Positions 9,226 through 18,216 of a DNA stretch of 44,036 nucleotides are shown piece by piece. Origin of the DNA: Novosphingobium sp. PhB165 (GTDB lineage Bacteria; Pseudomonadota; Alphaproteobacteria; Sphingomonadales; Sphingomonadaceae). A program made the position numbers and the translations under genes. The notes beneath the pieces are model-generated. The model was not told where the DNA came from. It worked only from the letters and a program-made list of their open reading frames with translations, and did no database searches. The DNA is taken from NCBI RefSeq assembly GCF_004341845.1, contig NZ_SLVB01000017.1, positions 1 to 44,036 of the forward strand, read 5' to 3'. Numbering within the stretch: the stretch's first letter is position 1; each line of letters starts with the position of its first letter.

Positions 9226-10815
9226 ATGCCAGCTTCAGATAGCGTGTCTCGCCGTGATGTACTCCAGATCGGCGGGATGGCTGCCGCCGGGGCAATCGTG
9301 TCTTCGGGCATATCGTCGTCGGCATCGGCGGCTGACAGTTTTGACATCAACCGCACTTTCGCAAGCTTCATGCACGAGATTGGCAGCAGCGCCACGGACG
9401 GCGGTGGCAAGGTCACGTTTACCGGCGCGGATCCGATTGTCCGTAGTCATTTCCGGGTTGGGGCCTGCATGGCAATACCGGCGATGGGCGCAGGGGTGGG
9501 GGCGGCAGCCATCTGGCGCGAGCGGACCGGGCAGGGACAGGACCTGACCGTCGATCTGCGCGAATCCGTTTACAACGTGAACCCGCTGATCGGCGCGATC
9601 CTGCTGATGGCGCAGCGCGAGGGCACCGTTCCCGCCGCCGATCCGATCCCGCGCGATTTCGTGATCCCCACGGTCAACGGCCTGATGTTGCAGGCGCCGG
9701 TCGGCCTGGGCAATCCGATGACTTTCGTGCCGTTCGAAACGAAGGACGGCCGTTTCTTCAATGTTACCGGCGCTTACCCGCACCTCAACGAGCGAGCGCT
9801 CCAAACGCTCAAGTGTCCTCCCGGACGGGACAATATCGTCAAGGCCTTCAAGCAAGTGAACGCCTTCGAATTCGAGGATGAACTGAACGCGGCGGGCGGC
9901 GTCGGTGTTGTGCACCGCACCCGCGCGGAATGGCTCGCTCATCCCGAAGGGCAGGCCCTCGCACAGGCCCCGCTTGTCGAGATCGTCAAGATCGCGGACA
10001 GCGCCCCGGTTCCGTGGGCGCCCCATCCGGCACAGCCGCTGTCGGGCGTGCGGGTGATGTCCAACACCCATGTCATCGCCGGGACCTGTTCGTCGCGCAC
10101 GCTGGCCGAGTATGGCGCGCAAGTCCTGCACATCGCCCGGGACCAGTCGTTCGAGCATGAAGCGCTGGTGATCGACGTGAACGTAGGCATGCGCTCGGCC
10201 TTCGTCGATCTCAGGAATCCCGACCAGAACAAGAGAATGAAAGGCCTGATCCCGCAGGCCGACGTGTTCGTGGAGAACTTCCGTCTGGGGACGCTGGACC
10301 GGCTCGGTTTCGGACCGCAGGAGCTGGCCGACGGGCACCGGGGCATCATCTATCTTTCGTGTAACGCCAACAGCATGACCGGGCCCTGGGCAAAGCGCGG
10401 CGGGTTCGACATGGAGGGGCTCTCGGTATCGGGCTTCACCATCGAGGAGGGCGGAGGCGGCCCGCCGCGTTTCCCGCCGACGCTGGTGATGAACGACTAC
10501 ATCGCCGGATATCTAGGCGCTTGCGGCGTGATCGCGGCGCTGCGGCGGCGCGCGAAGGAGGGCGGCAGCTATCATGTCCGGGTAAGCCTGACCCGCGCGG
10601 CGATGTGGTATGCCAGCCTCGGCCGTTTTGACGACCGCCAGTTCGATCTGACCGGGCCCGACAACCGCCTGATCTCGCCGGAAATCCTCGTGGCGCAAAC
10701 GCCTTACGGCGAAGTCCGCCGTCTCGGGCCGCAAGTAAAACTCAGCAAGACGCCCGGCCGGTGGCGCACCCCTCTGGTGGCCGTGCGCGGAAGCGACACG
10801 GTAGCGTGGGCGTGA
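9226..10815 (+). CDS. CaiB/BaiF (class III) CoA transferase with a Tat signal peptide
   Basis: 529 residues from the ATG at 9226, which has GAGGAGG 6 bases upstream. Residues 8-38 form a textbook twin-arginine signal: SRRDVLQIGG, a hydrophobic stretch, then a signal-peptidase site ASAAD. The rest matches the long double-half branch of class III CoA transferases. The N-terminal half covers about 60-180 (AAIWRERTGQGQDLTVDLRE) and the C-terminal CaiB domain about 265-500 (PLSGVRVMSNTHVIAGTCSS, DVFVENFRLGTLDRLGF, GPWAKRGGFDMEG). Asp395 in GGFDMEG aligns with the catalytic aspartate of the family. Known members move CoA between acids in the cytoplasm, so an export signal is very odd. The porin gene starts immediately after the stop, pointing to translational coupling and a cell-envelope link. 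Confidence 0.82.
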   Translation: MPASDSVSRRDVLQIGGMAAAGAIVSSGISSSASAADSFDINRTFASFMHEIGSSATDGGGKVTFTGADPIVRSHFRVGACMAIPAMGAGVGAAAIWRERTGQGQDLTVDLRESVYNVNPLIGAILLMAQREGTVPAADPIPRDFVIPTVNGLMLQAPVGLGNPMTFVPFETKDGRFFNVTGAYPHLNERALQTLKCPPGRDNIVKAFKQVNAFEFEDELNAAGGVGVVHRTRAEWLAHPEGQALAQAPLVEIVKIADSAPVPWAPHPAQPLSGVRVMSNTHVIAGTCSSRTLAEYGAQVLHIARDQSFEHEALVIDVNVGMRSAFVDLRNPDQNKRMKGLIPQADVFVENFRLGTLDRLGFGPQELADGHRGIIYLSCNANSMTGPWAKRGGFDMEGLSVSGFTIEEGGGGPPRFPPTLVMNDYIAGYLGACGVIAALRRRAKEGGSYHVRVSLTRAAMWYASLGRFDDRQFDLTGPDNRLISPEILVAQTPYGEVRRLGPQVKLSKTPGRWRTPLVAVRGSDTVAWA

Positions 10816-12177
10816 ATGCGTACCGCCCTGCTGATCGCCGCAGCCGGTCTGTCCGGCGCGTCGCCCGCCCTGGCGCAGGAGAGCAATCCTCCCGCGCCGG
10901 CTCAGGAACAGGCCGCTCCGCCTGATCAATCCATAGCGCCTTTTCCGAATTTGCTGGATACGACGCTTTCAGTCGAAGGGGATATCCGGGACGATGAGAG
11001 CCCAGTGAGCACCATTACCAACGCGACGCCGTCGGTCTCCCCGTGGGTCGCGTTCAAGCAGCGGTTCGAGGCGCGAACCGGCATCAGCTTCGGCGGTTCG
11101 TACGGGATTCTGGCGCAGAATTATACCGACAGCCTTGTGGGCGAAGATACCACGGCGGGGCACAAGTTCACATTCAATGCCTCGGCTGCGTTGCTGAACC
11201 GCGGCGAGCCCAACGCGCTGCATTTCGACATTGCCGTTGAAGACAGGCGTCCGATTTTCGGTTCCGATCTGGCGCCGCTGATGGGCGGTCTGCTGGCCGG
11301 GTCCGGCGTGCCGACGGCTGCCACTTGGGGTGATTTCTCCCTGGGTATCACCCAGGCCTACATCCGGCAGACGGTATTGGACGGGAGGCTTCAATATACG
11401 GTCGGCAAGATCTTCGCGCCGAATTTCGTGAACGCCTATCCGTTCTTCGACGATAACCGGCAATTCCTGAACCTGATGTTCTCCACGAGCCCGACGATTG
11501 CCGTGCCTTTGCGCGGCGCGGGGTTCGTGGTCGCCGGGTATCCGGGCAGCGGGAAGCTGGGTGATTTCTATGTGAAAGCAGGGATGTTTACAGCAAATTC
11601 CAGCGATACGGGCTGGACCGTCGATGATTTCTTCAACCGAAACGAGCATTTCTATTTTCTGGAACTCGGCTCCTCCAGCTTTGCCCGTCGTCCAGCCCCT
11701 ATCCACGCGCGCGGCCCGATGGACCGCAACAATATCCACGTGACGGTATGGTACCGCGATGCGCTGGAACCGCGTGGCCCCGGAGACATTACCCGGCCTC
11801 AAAAGAAAGCCTATGGCGTTGCATTCAACGTCAATCAGATGATGGGTCAGAACGTGATGTGGTTCTTCCGCGGGGGCCTCGGTACCGGCGGATTTGCCGA
11901 GGTCAATTTCACGGGAGGGTTTGGATACAGGCCCAGTTCGCGGACGGGTGATCTATTGGGATTTGGGGTCGGATGGTCCAAGCCGGATGATGCGCAAATC
12001 CCGGTTCAACTGCCTTTCAACTTGCGGGATCAGGTCACGTCGGAGGTCTTCTACCGACTTGCGTTGACGTCCTACCTTGCACTGACGCCGGACTATCAAT
12101 TCCTCTACCACCCGAGCTTGAACCCGACCGTCGATACGATATCCGTGTTCAGCATAAGGGCGCGACTGTCCTTCTAG
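10816..12177 (+). CDS. OprB-like outer-membrane porin
   Basis: 453 residues with a signal peptide (MRTALLIAAAGLSGASPALA) and a barrel of about 16 strands ending in Phe (SIRARLSF). The pattern RFEARTGISFGGSYG, TVGKIFAPNFVNAYPFF and the late GFGVGWSKPDD strand followed by a Y-rich end (TPDYQFLYHPSLNPT) is that of carbohydrate-selective OprB porins, which allow small sugars or acids to diffuse into the periplasm. A proline/glutamine-rich linker (about 23-40) follows the signal. Its ATG abuts the stop of the CoA transferase with no clear ribosome site, so it depends on translation of that gene. Confidence 0.82.
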   Translation: MRTALLIAAAGLSGASPALAQESNPPAPAQEQAAPPDQSIAPFPNLLDTTLSVEGDIRDDESPVSTITNATPSVSPWVAFKQRFEARTGISFGGSYGILAQNYTDSLVGEDTTAGHKFTFNASAALLNRGEPNALHFDIAVEDRRPIFGSDLAPLMGGLLAGSGVPTAATWGDFSLGITQAYIRQTVLDGRLQYTVGKIFAPNFVNAYPFFDDNRQFLNLMFSTSPTIAVPLRGAGFVVAGYPGSGKLGDFYVKAGMFTANSSDTGWTVDDFFNRNEHFYFLELGSSSFARRPAPIHARGPMDRNNIHVTVWYRDALEPRGPGDITRPQKKAYGVAFNVNQMMGQNVMWFFRGGLGTGGFAEVNFTGGFGYRPSSRTGDLLGFGVGWSKPDDAQIPVQLPFNLRDQVTSEVFYRLALTSYLALTPDYQFLYHPSLNPTVDTISVFSIRARLSF

Positions 12178-12486
12178 AGAGTGAGTTGCTGGTCACTTTC
12201 AAAGCCGCGCTAACGCGCCTCATGTTCGGTAACGCGCGTTCACATTGACACGGGCATCTTCACTCTCGCCGGCGATTCTAATACGAATTGGATATTTTCC
12301 GTTCCGTGCGCGGAATATTGAACGACGCTGGCTTTGGCGGAGGCCTTAAAGCGGTGGAACGGCTGTCTAGGCCGGGGATGTCGTCCAGCGAGTTTTGGCC
12401 AATCTTTGGAGGCAGCCAATCTGCTCCATGGAAAGGGCCGCCGACAAACCAGCCATTAGCGAGGTCTAGTCTCCTCCGCAAAGCCT

Positions 12487-12511
12487 GCCTTTCGTTAATG
12501 CGTCAGCCTAT
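12487..12511 (+). repeat. 25-nt direct repeat, copy 1
   Basis: GCCTTTCGTTAATGCGTCAG plus CCTAT. It matches 20183-20207 at 23 of 25 positions and contains a 16-nt identical core (TTCGTTAATGCGTCAG). It lies just beyond the 3' end of the D-aminopeptidase cluster. Confidence 0.7.
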
Positions 12512-12551
12512 GAGCTGTCTGCCCTTGTCAGCTTATGAGCGGTCCGCCCTT
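12502..12551 (+). repeat. Tandem 25-bp duplication
   Basis: Two adjacent 25-base units, 12502-12526 and 12527-12551, of the form GTCAGC-TATGAGC-GTC-GCCCTT, with three mismatches between them. The first unit overlaps the end of the dispersed repeat. Confidence 0.7.
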
Positions 12552-12637
12552 GCCGCCACACCAGTTGCAAGTCTAGCAAGGCTAGGTGGATTGGAAGGAG
12601 GAGCGCGGGACACCACACTCCTCCTTCCGCCCCCGGC

Positions 12638-14218
12638 TCATCGCGGACGGGTGAAGCGCATCCCCTTCATCCGCCCGGCCGCGAACTCGAAACCGCGGCG
12701 ATCGTCGGCGAAAGTCACGATGCCGCCCAGCATTCCGAACGGCCCGAAAGAGGCCGCTTTCCATATCTTGTCGGTAACGGGCGACAGCCGGTACTCCGCC
12801 CGACCGTGGCGGCCCTCGATCCTCAGGCGATAGTCCTCGCCCGCTTCGACGATCCATGCGGTTGCCGCTACCGAGATGGCCTCAAAGTGTCCCACCCGAT
12901 CCCCTAGGCGCGCGCCCGGTTTTGGGGTAACCGGCACGAGCCGGTCTTCATTGCCGAAATCGGTGAAGACCAGGGAGTTTCCATCCCGCTTCGCCGACTG
13001 GCGAATGAAGGACATGATTTCCGGGAGCCGCAGGTTACCGCCCTCGTCCGCAGTCACAGGCAAACCGGGTGCGCCATCTATCCCCATCAGCTGCATCTCC
13101 CCATGGGCTTGCAACTCGATCACGCGGCCATCGGCGGCGGACACGAAGACACAGTCCACTTTTTCGAAAGGTACTTCGATCACCGGATCCAGGCCTTCAA
13201 CGCAGACATCGATGATCCGGTTGGCAAGATCGGCAGCATTCACATCGGCACGGTTCACGGCGATCGAGATATCGAGCCTGGCGGCGGGCACCTTGATCAT
13301 CTGCGAATTGCCGGCGACCACGCCGCCTGCGTGGCTGATCGTTTCGACACCGCGATAGTTCCCGATGACCAGCCCCAGGCCGTAACCCGTGGACGTGCCG
13401 TTCGCCAGTCGATGGGGCTCTTTCAGGAGTCGCCAGCTGTCGGCGGATCCGACATGGGGGGCGTCCATATGCCTCAGCCAACGCAACATATCGTCCATGG
13501 TCGAAACCACGCCGCCGGCTCCACTCACTTCCGACCCCATGTAGTCGCGCGTGAAGCGGCCGTCGGCAGCGCGGAAATGCAGCGCGGCACTGTTGGAAAC
13601 GAAACCGTCGTCCCACCGCCGAAGGATCGTGTCGTACATCCCGATCGGTTCGAATATACGTTTGCGCAAAACGGTATCGAGCGTCTCGCCAGTGATCCGC
13701 TCAATCGCGGCGGTCAGCAGGACATAGCCGCCGTTGTTGTAGCTCCAACTCGTTTCCGGCGCGAAATCTACGTCCTCGATAGCCTGATAATAAGCCAGGA
13801 GATCGGCATCAGTGACTTTCGTGGGCGCGCCATTCGTCAGCATCGACACCGTCATGGCATCGCGAATGCCGGACGTATGCCCCATCAACTGGCGCATCGT
13901 GACGCGCCCGCTCGCCTCGTTGATTTCGTCGAGGTGCTGGCCGACCGGATCGTCGAGCGAAGCACGCCCCTCCTCACACAAGAGAAGATAGGCAAGCGCC
14001 GTGAAATGCTTGGTCGTCGATCCGATGCGCATGCGCATGGCCGGGCCGAGAACCACCGGCAATTCCATATGGGCCAGCCCGAAGCCGCGGCGATAGACGG
14101 GTACACCGTCCATCGCGATGCCGACCGCCGCCCCCGGCTGGCTGCACTGATCGACCTGCGCGAAGATCGCATCGATCAGGGCTTCATCGAAGTGCGTTGT
14201 AACGGTTCCTTGGATCAT
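12638..14218 (-). CDS. dap: D-aminopeptidase (S12 family, DAP type)
   Basis: 526 residues, close to the 520 of Ochrobactrum anthropi D-aminopeptidase, which removes N-terminal D-residues from peptides. The penicillin-binding-type catalytic domain (about 1-335) has Ser67-x-x-Lys70 in GSTTKHFT, Tyr160-x-Asn162 in SYNNGGY and His296-x-Gly298 in SHAGG. This HxG in place of the KTG of beta-lactamases is the D-aminopeptidase signature, and the spacing agrees with Ser62, Lys65, Tyr153 and His287 of the known enzyme. Residues about 340-526 give two beta-rich domains as in that structure. There is no signal peptide, so it is cytoplasmic. It is last in the TBDR-MFS-peptidase run, 42 bases after the MFS gene, with GGGACAGGA before the ATG. 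A general esterase or beta-lactamase-like role is less likely. Confidence 0.85.
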   Translation of the reverse strand: MIQGTVTTHFDEALIDAIFAQVDQCSQPGAAVGIAMDGVPVYRRGFGLAHMELPVVLGPAMRMRIGSTTKHFTALAYLLLCEEGRASLDDPVGQHLDEINEASGRVTMRQLMGHTSGIRDAMTVSMLTNGAPTKVTDADLLAYYQAIEDVDFAPETSWSYNNGGYVLLTAAIERITGETLDTVLRKRIFEPIGMYDTILRRWDDGFVSNSAALHFRAADGRFTRDYMGSEVSGAGGVVSTMDDMLRWLRHMDAPHVGSADSWRLLKEPHRLANGTSTGYGLGLVIGNYRGVETISHAGGVVAGNSQMIKVPAARLDISIAVNRADVNAADLANRIIDVCVEGLDPVIEVPFEKVDCVFVSAADGRVIELQAHGEMQLMGIDGAPGLPVTADEGGNLRLPEIMSFIRQSAKRDGNSLVFTDFGNEDRLVPVTPKPGARLGDRVGHFEAISVAATAWIVEAGEDYRLRIEGRHGRAEYRLSPVTDKIWKAASFGPFGMLGGIVTFADDRRGFEFAAGRMKGMRFTRPR

Positions 14219-14260
14219 CTGTCCTGTCCCTGATACGAGGTTGCGGACGCGGCACCGCGC

Positions 14261-15565
14261 CTAAACGGCGGCAGGCACTGCTTCCGCCGAGAATTCCGTT
14301 CTGCGAGAGGCCCACCAGAAACACGCCGAGGCCATCAGGGCAAAGGGAGCGCCAACCGCTGCCATGCCATAGCCCAGCATCGCATCTCCGCCGAACCCCG
14401 CGCTTGCCATAGCGACAAGCGGCGCCGCAAAGGCACCGCCCAACGAGACGGTCACCACATAGCAGCCCATTACGACGCCGCGTAACTCGTTCGGGATTCT
14501 GAAGCTGATGGCGACCATCGGAATGGTGATCGCGATAGCGAAGGCAACCGTAAAGCAGATCGCTGCCATGGCAAACCAGAGGAGATCCGGCATCATCGCA
14601 ACGAAGGAAGCCGGAGCACATGCGGCGGCAGCGAAAGCGGCCGGTCTCATGACGCCGCCCTGCCCTTCGCGACGGCGAAAATATTCGCTCAATCGGCCGC
14701 CCGCGACCATTCCAGCCAGCACCGAAATCAGCGAAACCGCGCCGAACCATCCCGCAAAATCGCCGGGTTGCTGCCCATAAATTCGCGTGAGTGCCGGCGC
14801 CATCCAACTCACCACCCCGGTCGACATGCCCGAGAGGAAAGTCGTTCCGGCAAGCAAGGGAACAAGAAAACCCCGGTAAGCCCACAGCTCCCGAATGTTG
14901 CCGCCACCCTCTTGCCGGACTTCCATGCGACGGGGTTCGCGCAGCGACAGGATAGCAGGAATGAGCAATAACCCTGCAGCCGCAAAGCCCAGCGATACCA
15001 GCCGCCACGGAGTAAGTCCGAAAAGCAGCCGAGATCCACCGATAGTCAATTGGGTCAGCGCGCCCAAACCGAAACCACCGACGAATATCGCCCCGGCCTG
15101 ACCGACCCCCTGGCCGATCCCGTAGGAGGTCGTCGCCATCGCCCGTCGCTCCGGCGCGAAGTAGTCGGCAAGCAAGGACATGGCGGTCGGCAAGGTGATG
15201 GCGTTGGCGATCCCGAGCACGGCCTTGCTGGCAACCAGCAGCCACACGCCCTCCGAAAGAGCCGTGAGCAGCAGGCCAAAGCACCAGAGCAGCATCGCGG
15301 CGGCCATCATCCGGACCCTGTTCGCACGATCCGCCAGCAGCCCCATCGGAATGCAGAACAGCGCATAGGCACCATAAAGCACCGTCGTATTGGCAAGCCC
15401 TACTTCGATGTCCGTCAATCCAAGCTCATGTTTGATCGGTTCGACCAGAAGCGAGATCACGTAGATATCCATGGCCGTGAAAAAGGCTATGGCGACGATG
15501 ATGGCCTGCGAACGGCGCGCCCGTGCTAGGCTGGGGTAGGCAGTCTGGCTGGATTCCGCGGACAT
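14261..15565 (-). CDS. MFS transporter
   Basis: About 434 residues from the ATG at 15565. That start has GAGGA 8 bases upstream, whereas the ATG at 15610 has no ribosome site. Twelve membrane helices are evident. The A-loop motif after helix 2 (GLLADRANRVRM) and its partner in the second half (GGRLSEYFRRREGQ) identify the major facilitator superfamily, and the type resembles sphingomonad anion/aromatic or peptide-product carriers. It lies 60 bases after the TBDR and 42 before the D-aminopeptidase on the same strand. It is therefore the likely inner-membrane carrier for whatever the receptor brings in. Confidence 0.88.
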   Translation of the reverse strand: MSAESSQTAYPSLARARRSQAIIVAIAFFTAMDIYVISLLVEPIKHELGLTDIEVGLANTTVLYGAYALFCIPMGLLADRANRVRMMAAAMLLWCFGLLLTALSEGVWLLVASKAVLGIANAITLPTAMSLLADYFAPERRAMATTSYGIGQGVGQAGAIFVGGFGLGALTQLTIGGSRLLFGLTPWRLVSLGFAAAGLLLIPAILSLREPRRMEVRQEGGGNIRELWAYRGFLVPLLAGTTFLSGMSTGVVSWMAPALTRIYGQQPGDFAGWFGAVSLISVLAGMVAGGRLSEYFRRREGQGGVMRPAAFAAAACAPASFVAMMPDLLWFAMAAICFTVAFAIAITIPMVAISFRIPNELRGVVMGCYVVTVSLGGAFAAPLVAMASAGFGGDAMLGYGMAAVGAPFALMASACFWWASRRTEFSAEAVPAAV

Positions 15566-15625
15566 GCACGTTTCCTCGAAAGGCTCGCGGTTGGGGGCTT
15601 TCGGCAGCATTCTTGCGATTGCGCC

Positions 15626-17830
15626 CTAGAAGTGCGAACTCAGCTGCAGGCCGATGGTGCGTGGCCGCAGGATCAGGACCTGCGCGGGGCCGCCCAGTTG
15701 CGACAGAACCGTCTGCGCTGCCAGCTGGCCCCGCGTATCGAACAGGTTGCGCACATAGATTTGCGCATCGACCGGCCCGAGCGACATGCTGGCGCGCAGA
15801 TCGACGGTCACATAATCCGGCACATCATACTGCCGCAACGCCGGGCTGGCGTCGAAACTGGCCGTGCTGTCCGAAGCGAAGCGCAGTGTCGCGCCCAGCC
15901 CCGGCTTCAGGTCGCTGTTCGGCAGTACATAGTCGGCATTGAGCGCAGCCGTGAAATGCGGTGTGTTGGGCAGGCGCTCTCCCTTCCGGGCGCCGAGCAG
16001 CGGCACGTCCTGCGTCAGATAACCATCGTTGTATGCAAAATTCGCCGTTGCAGCGAAGCCCGGCCCCGGGCGTGCGGTCAGGGCCAGTTCGGCGCCTTTG
16101 ATATGTGCGCCCGGCCCGTTGGTGAAATTGCTGACGCCGGCAACCGGGCTGAGAAGCTGGATATCCTTCCAGTCGATATAATAGCCCGACAGATCGAGGC
16201 CGAAGGTGTGATCGGCAGTCTCCGCCTTGATGCCCAGTTCGTAACTCGCCAGCGAATCTGAATCGTACGTCGCGGCCGAGGGTTCGTTGGTTGCAGGGTC
16301 GATCACGCGGTAGTTCGGGCCGCCCGGGCGGTAGCCGGTGGCGAAACGGGCATAGGCCGTCACGTTGCGGCTGAATCGATAGCGCGCGTTGGCAAGATAG
16401 GTGACGACGCTTTCACTGGACGTCGACCCCGGCGCAGAAACGACGAAGATGCCCGAGGCGTTTTGTGTGAATTTCTGCCGGTTGTGCGCATAACGGATAC
16501 CGCCGCTGACATCGAAGGCATCGGTCAGGTGCCAGGTTACGTTTCCGAAGGCGGCATATTCCTCATACGTACTGTCGATCTCGGCGGTTACCGCGTTCAC
16601 TTGCGGCATCGGCACAAGGCCCGCGCCATAAGTATCGGCAACCTGCTGCAACAGGCTCTTTTCATGGGTGTAGAACCCGCCGATCAACCATTCGAAGGTG
16701 CGGCCCGTTGGCGACGACAGACGGATTTCCTGCGCAAACTTGCGCGTCCTCGCCAGTTCGTTGATCGCCACGGCTTCGGCGGGAATATTGGCCAGTATCT
16801 GAAGATAAGGCGCGTAGACTGCCGATCCATCGGTCGACGCGTAAGTCTTGTTCTCTTGATAACTGGTCACCGACGTCAGCGATGCGTCGCCAAAATCGTA
16901 ATCGACGGTCGCGCTGCCAAGGCGGAAGTTTGACCGGAAGGGCTCATCCAGCGGGTGCGCCTGATCGACATATCCGGCAACCGGCACGCCATCGAGGCCG
17001 ATATTGGCATAACTGCCGCCTTCGCGCCGGATATTCTGCGCGAAGCCGGTAAGCCGGATCGAAAGATCTTCCACCGGCGTGAACAGGGCATCGAGCCGGC
17101 CGCCATAGACCTTGCCGCGATCGACATTCTTCTCGCCGGTGACGACATTGTCGAAGTAGCCGCCGTCGCGCGAATAGTAGCCGCTGGCCCGTACTGCCGC
17201 TCTATCGGTTGCGAGAGGAGCATTGACCACCGCAGATGCGTCGTAACTGGTCCCGCCGTGCGCCGTCGCCGAGATACCGGCCTGCGCCTTTGCCTCGAAT
17301 TCGGTCAACGAGGGCTTGGCCATCACATACTTGAGAACGCCGCCCATCGAACTGGCGCCATAAAGCGTGCCCTGCGGTCCGCGCAGCACCTCGACACGGT
17401 CGATGTCGAAAAGCCCGACATCGAGCGCACGGCGCGGGCCGTTGGCGAATGCCGAACTCGAACCATAGGGCACCTCGTCGACATAGATGCCGACCGTCGA
17501 CGAGACGTCCGCACCGCTGGTGACGCCGCGCATGCTGATCTGCGATGTGCCTGCACCCTGCGAAGTATATTGAAGCCCGGGAACCGTATTGGCAAAATCG
17601 ACAAACTGCCTCGCGGCGATCCGCGACATGTCATCCGACGAAAGCGCAGTGATCGATTGAGGTGTATCGATCAGGCGTTCGGCGCGCTTTTGCGCTGTAA
17701 CGACGATTTCGCCCGGATATCCGCCGCTGGATGCAGCATCGGCGTCCTGCGCGGTTGCAGAAGGGATGTAGGAAAGCGCCGTGCCGGCGGCGAGCAGAAA
17801 GCGCAGTTTGCCTCTCGGAAATGTCCTCAT
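15626..17830 (-). CDS. TonB-dependent receptor of the D-peptide cluster
   Basis: 734 residues from the ATG at 17830, preceded by AAGGGG and giving a proper signal peptide (FLLAAGTALSYIPSATAQ). TonB-box-like GEIVVTAQKRAERLIDTPQS leads into the plug (about 40-165), with QISMRGVTSGADVSSTVGIY and VEVLRGPQGTLYGASSMGG. The barrel ends in Phe (GLQLSSHF). It would import the cluster's substrate into the periplasm. A large 66-bp operator dyad lies 264 bases upstream. The frame stays open for 84 more codons, up to an ATG at 18082 only 12 bases from that dyad. Those codons have no signal-like or domain-like content, so I regard them as untranslated leader. Confidence 0.9.
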   Translation of the reverse strand: MRTFPRGKLRFLLAAGTALSYIPSATAQDADAASSGGYPGEIVVTAQKRAERLIDTPQSITALSSDDMSRIAARQFVDFANTVPGLQYTSQGAGTSQISMRGVTSGADVSSTVGIYVDEVPYGSSSAFANGPRRALDVGLFDIDRVEVLRGPQGTLYGASSMGGVLKYVMAKPSLTEFEAKAQAGISATAHGGTSYDASAVVNAPLATDRAAVRASGYYSRDGGYFDNVVTGEKNVDRGKVYGGRLDALFTPVEDLSIRLTGFAQNIRREGGSYANIGLDGVPVAGYVDQAHPLDEPFRSNFRLGSATVDYDFGDASLTSVTSYQENKTYASTDGSAVYAPYLQILANIPAEAVAINELARTRKFAQEIRLSSPTGRTFEWLIGGFYTHEKSLLQQVADTYGAGLVPMPQVNAVTAEIDSTYEEYAAFGNVTWHLTDAFDVSGGIRYAHNRQKFTQNASGIFVVSAPGSTSSESVVTYLANARYRFSRNVTAYARFATGYRPGGPNYRVIDPATNEPSAATYDSDSLASYELGIKAETADHTFGLDLSGYYIDWKDIQLLSPVAGVSNFTNGPGAHIKGAELALTARPGPGFAATANFAYNDGYLTQDVPLLGARKGERLPNTPHFTAALNADYVLPNSDLKPGLGATLRFASDSTASFDASPALRQYDVPDYVTVDLRASMSLGPVDAQIYVRNLFDTRGQLAAQTVLSQLGGPAQVLILRPRTIGLQLSSHF

Positions 17831-18093
17831 GCGAATACCCCTTGTTTGGCGTTTGGCGAGCACGGCGGACTCCGCCGCATTTCGATCGGCGTTGGCGCCT
17901 TCAGCGCGGAAGGGTTCGGGAAGGCGGGAACGGTGGGCCGAGTCTGCGCAGCCGAACCACATTGCTGCCCGCAATCCGACACCCCGCTCAATGCCGATGA
18001 GGCTGCGAAAACGGTCATCACAGCCGAAGCGCGCATCGGCCATGCCTGCCTTGCCGACCTTGAAGCCCCATTGCGCCGTCATGCGCCTACCCT
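17831..18093 (-). other. Long 5' leader of the TBDR operon
   Basis: About 260 bases between the operator and the receptor start. It contains an in-frame open stretch of 84 codons fused to the receptor frame. No terminator-antiterminator pair or known riboswitch pattern is seen by eye. Confidence 0.4.
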
Positions 18094-18159
18094 GTCCACA
18101 TATTTTGCACTAACTGCAATATATGTTTCAAAATTGCAGTTCAAGCAAATTATGTGGAC
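18094..18159. promoter_or_regulatory. 66-bp operator dyad, two TTGC-N7-GCAA boxes (copy A)
   Basis: Outer arms GTCCACATA (18094-18102) and TATGTGGAC (18151-18159) are perfect inverted repeats. Inside are TTGCACTAACTGCAA (18105-18119) and TTGCAGTTCAAGCAA (18134-18148), placed symmetrically about 18126.5 with centres 29 bp apart. The same paired boxes lie before the epimerase gene. It is the likely binding site of the XRE-cupin regulator encoded next to it and controls the TBDR-MFS-D-aminopeptidase run. Confidence 0.75.
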
Positions 18160-18216
18160 GAGCTACGACCATTCGTGCGCAGCGCTATTGTTCGGGATTT
18201 GGGGGTGGGGGGAAAG

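Larger units (their letters stand above)
12178..12637. other. Gap between convergent genes, with repeats and a stray dyad
   Basis: No gene seen. It holds a TTCCG-TGCG-CGGAA dyad at 12302-12315, similar to IclR-family operators but not before any intact gene. It also holds one copy of a 25-nt dispersed repeat (12487-12511) and a 25-bp tandem duplication (12502-12551). Minus-strand codons just below the dyad read RNGKYPIRIRIAGESED, possibly a gene remnant that I cannot name. Confidence 0.45.

Noticed and set aside
12302..12315. IclR-like dyad as an active regulatory site
   Set aside because: It lies between convergent genes and not upstream of any intact start.
13103..14233. Plus-strand frame of 376 codons
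   Set aside because: Antisense of the D-aminopeptidase, which has all catalytic motifs. The plus-strand product has no recognisable pattern.
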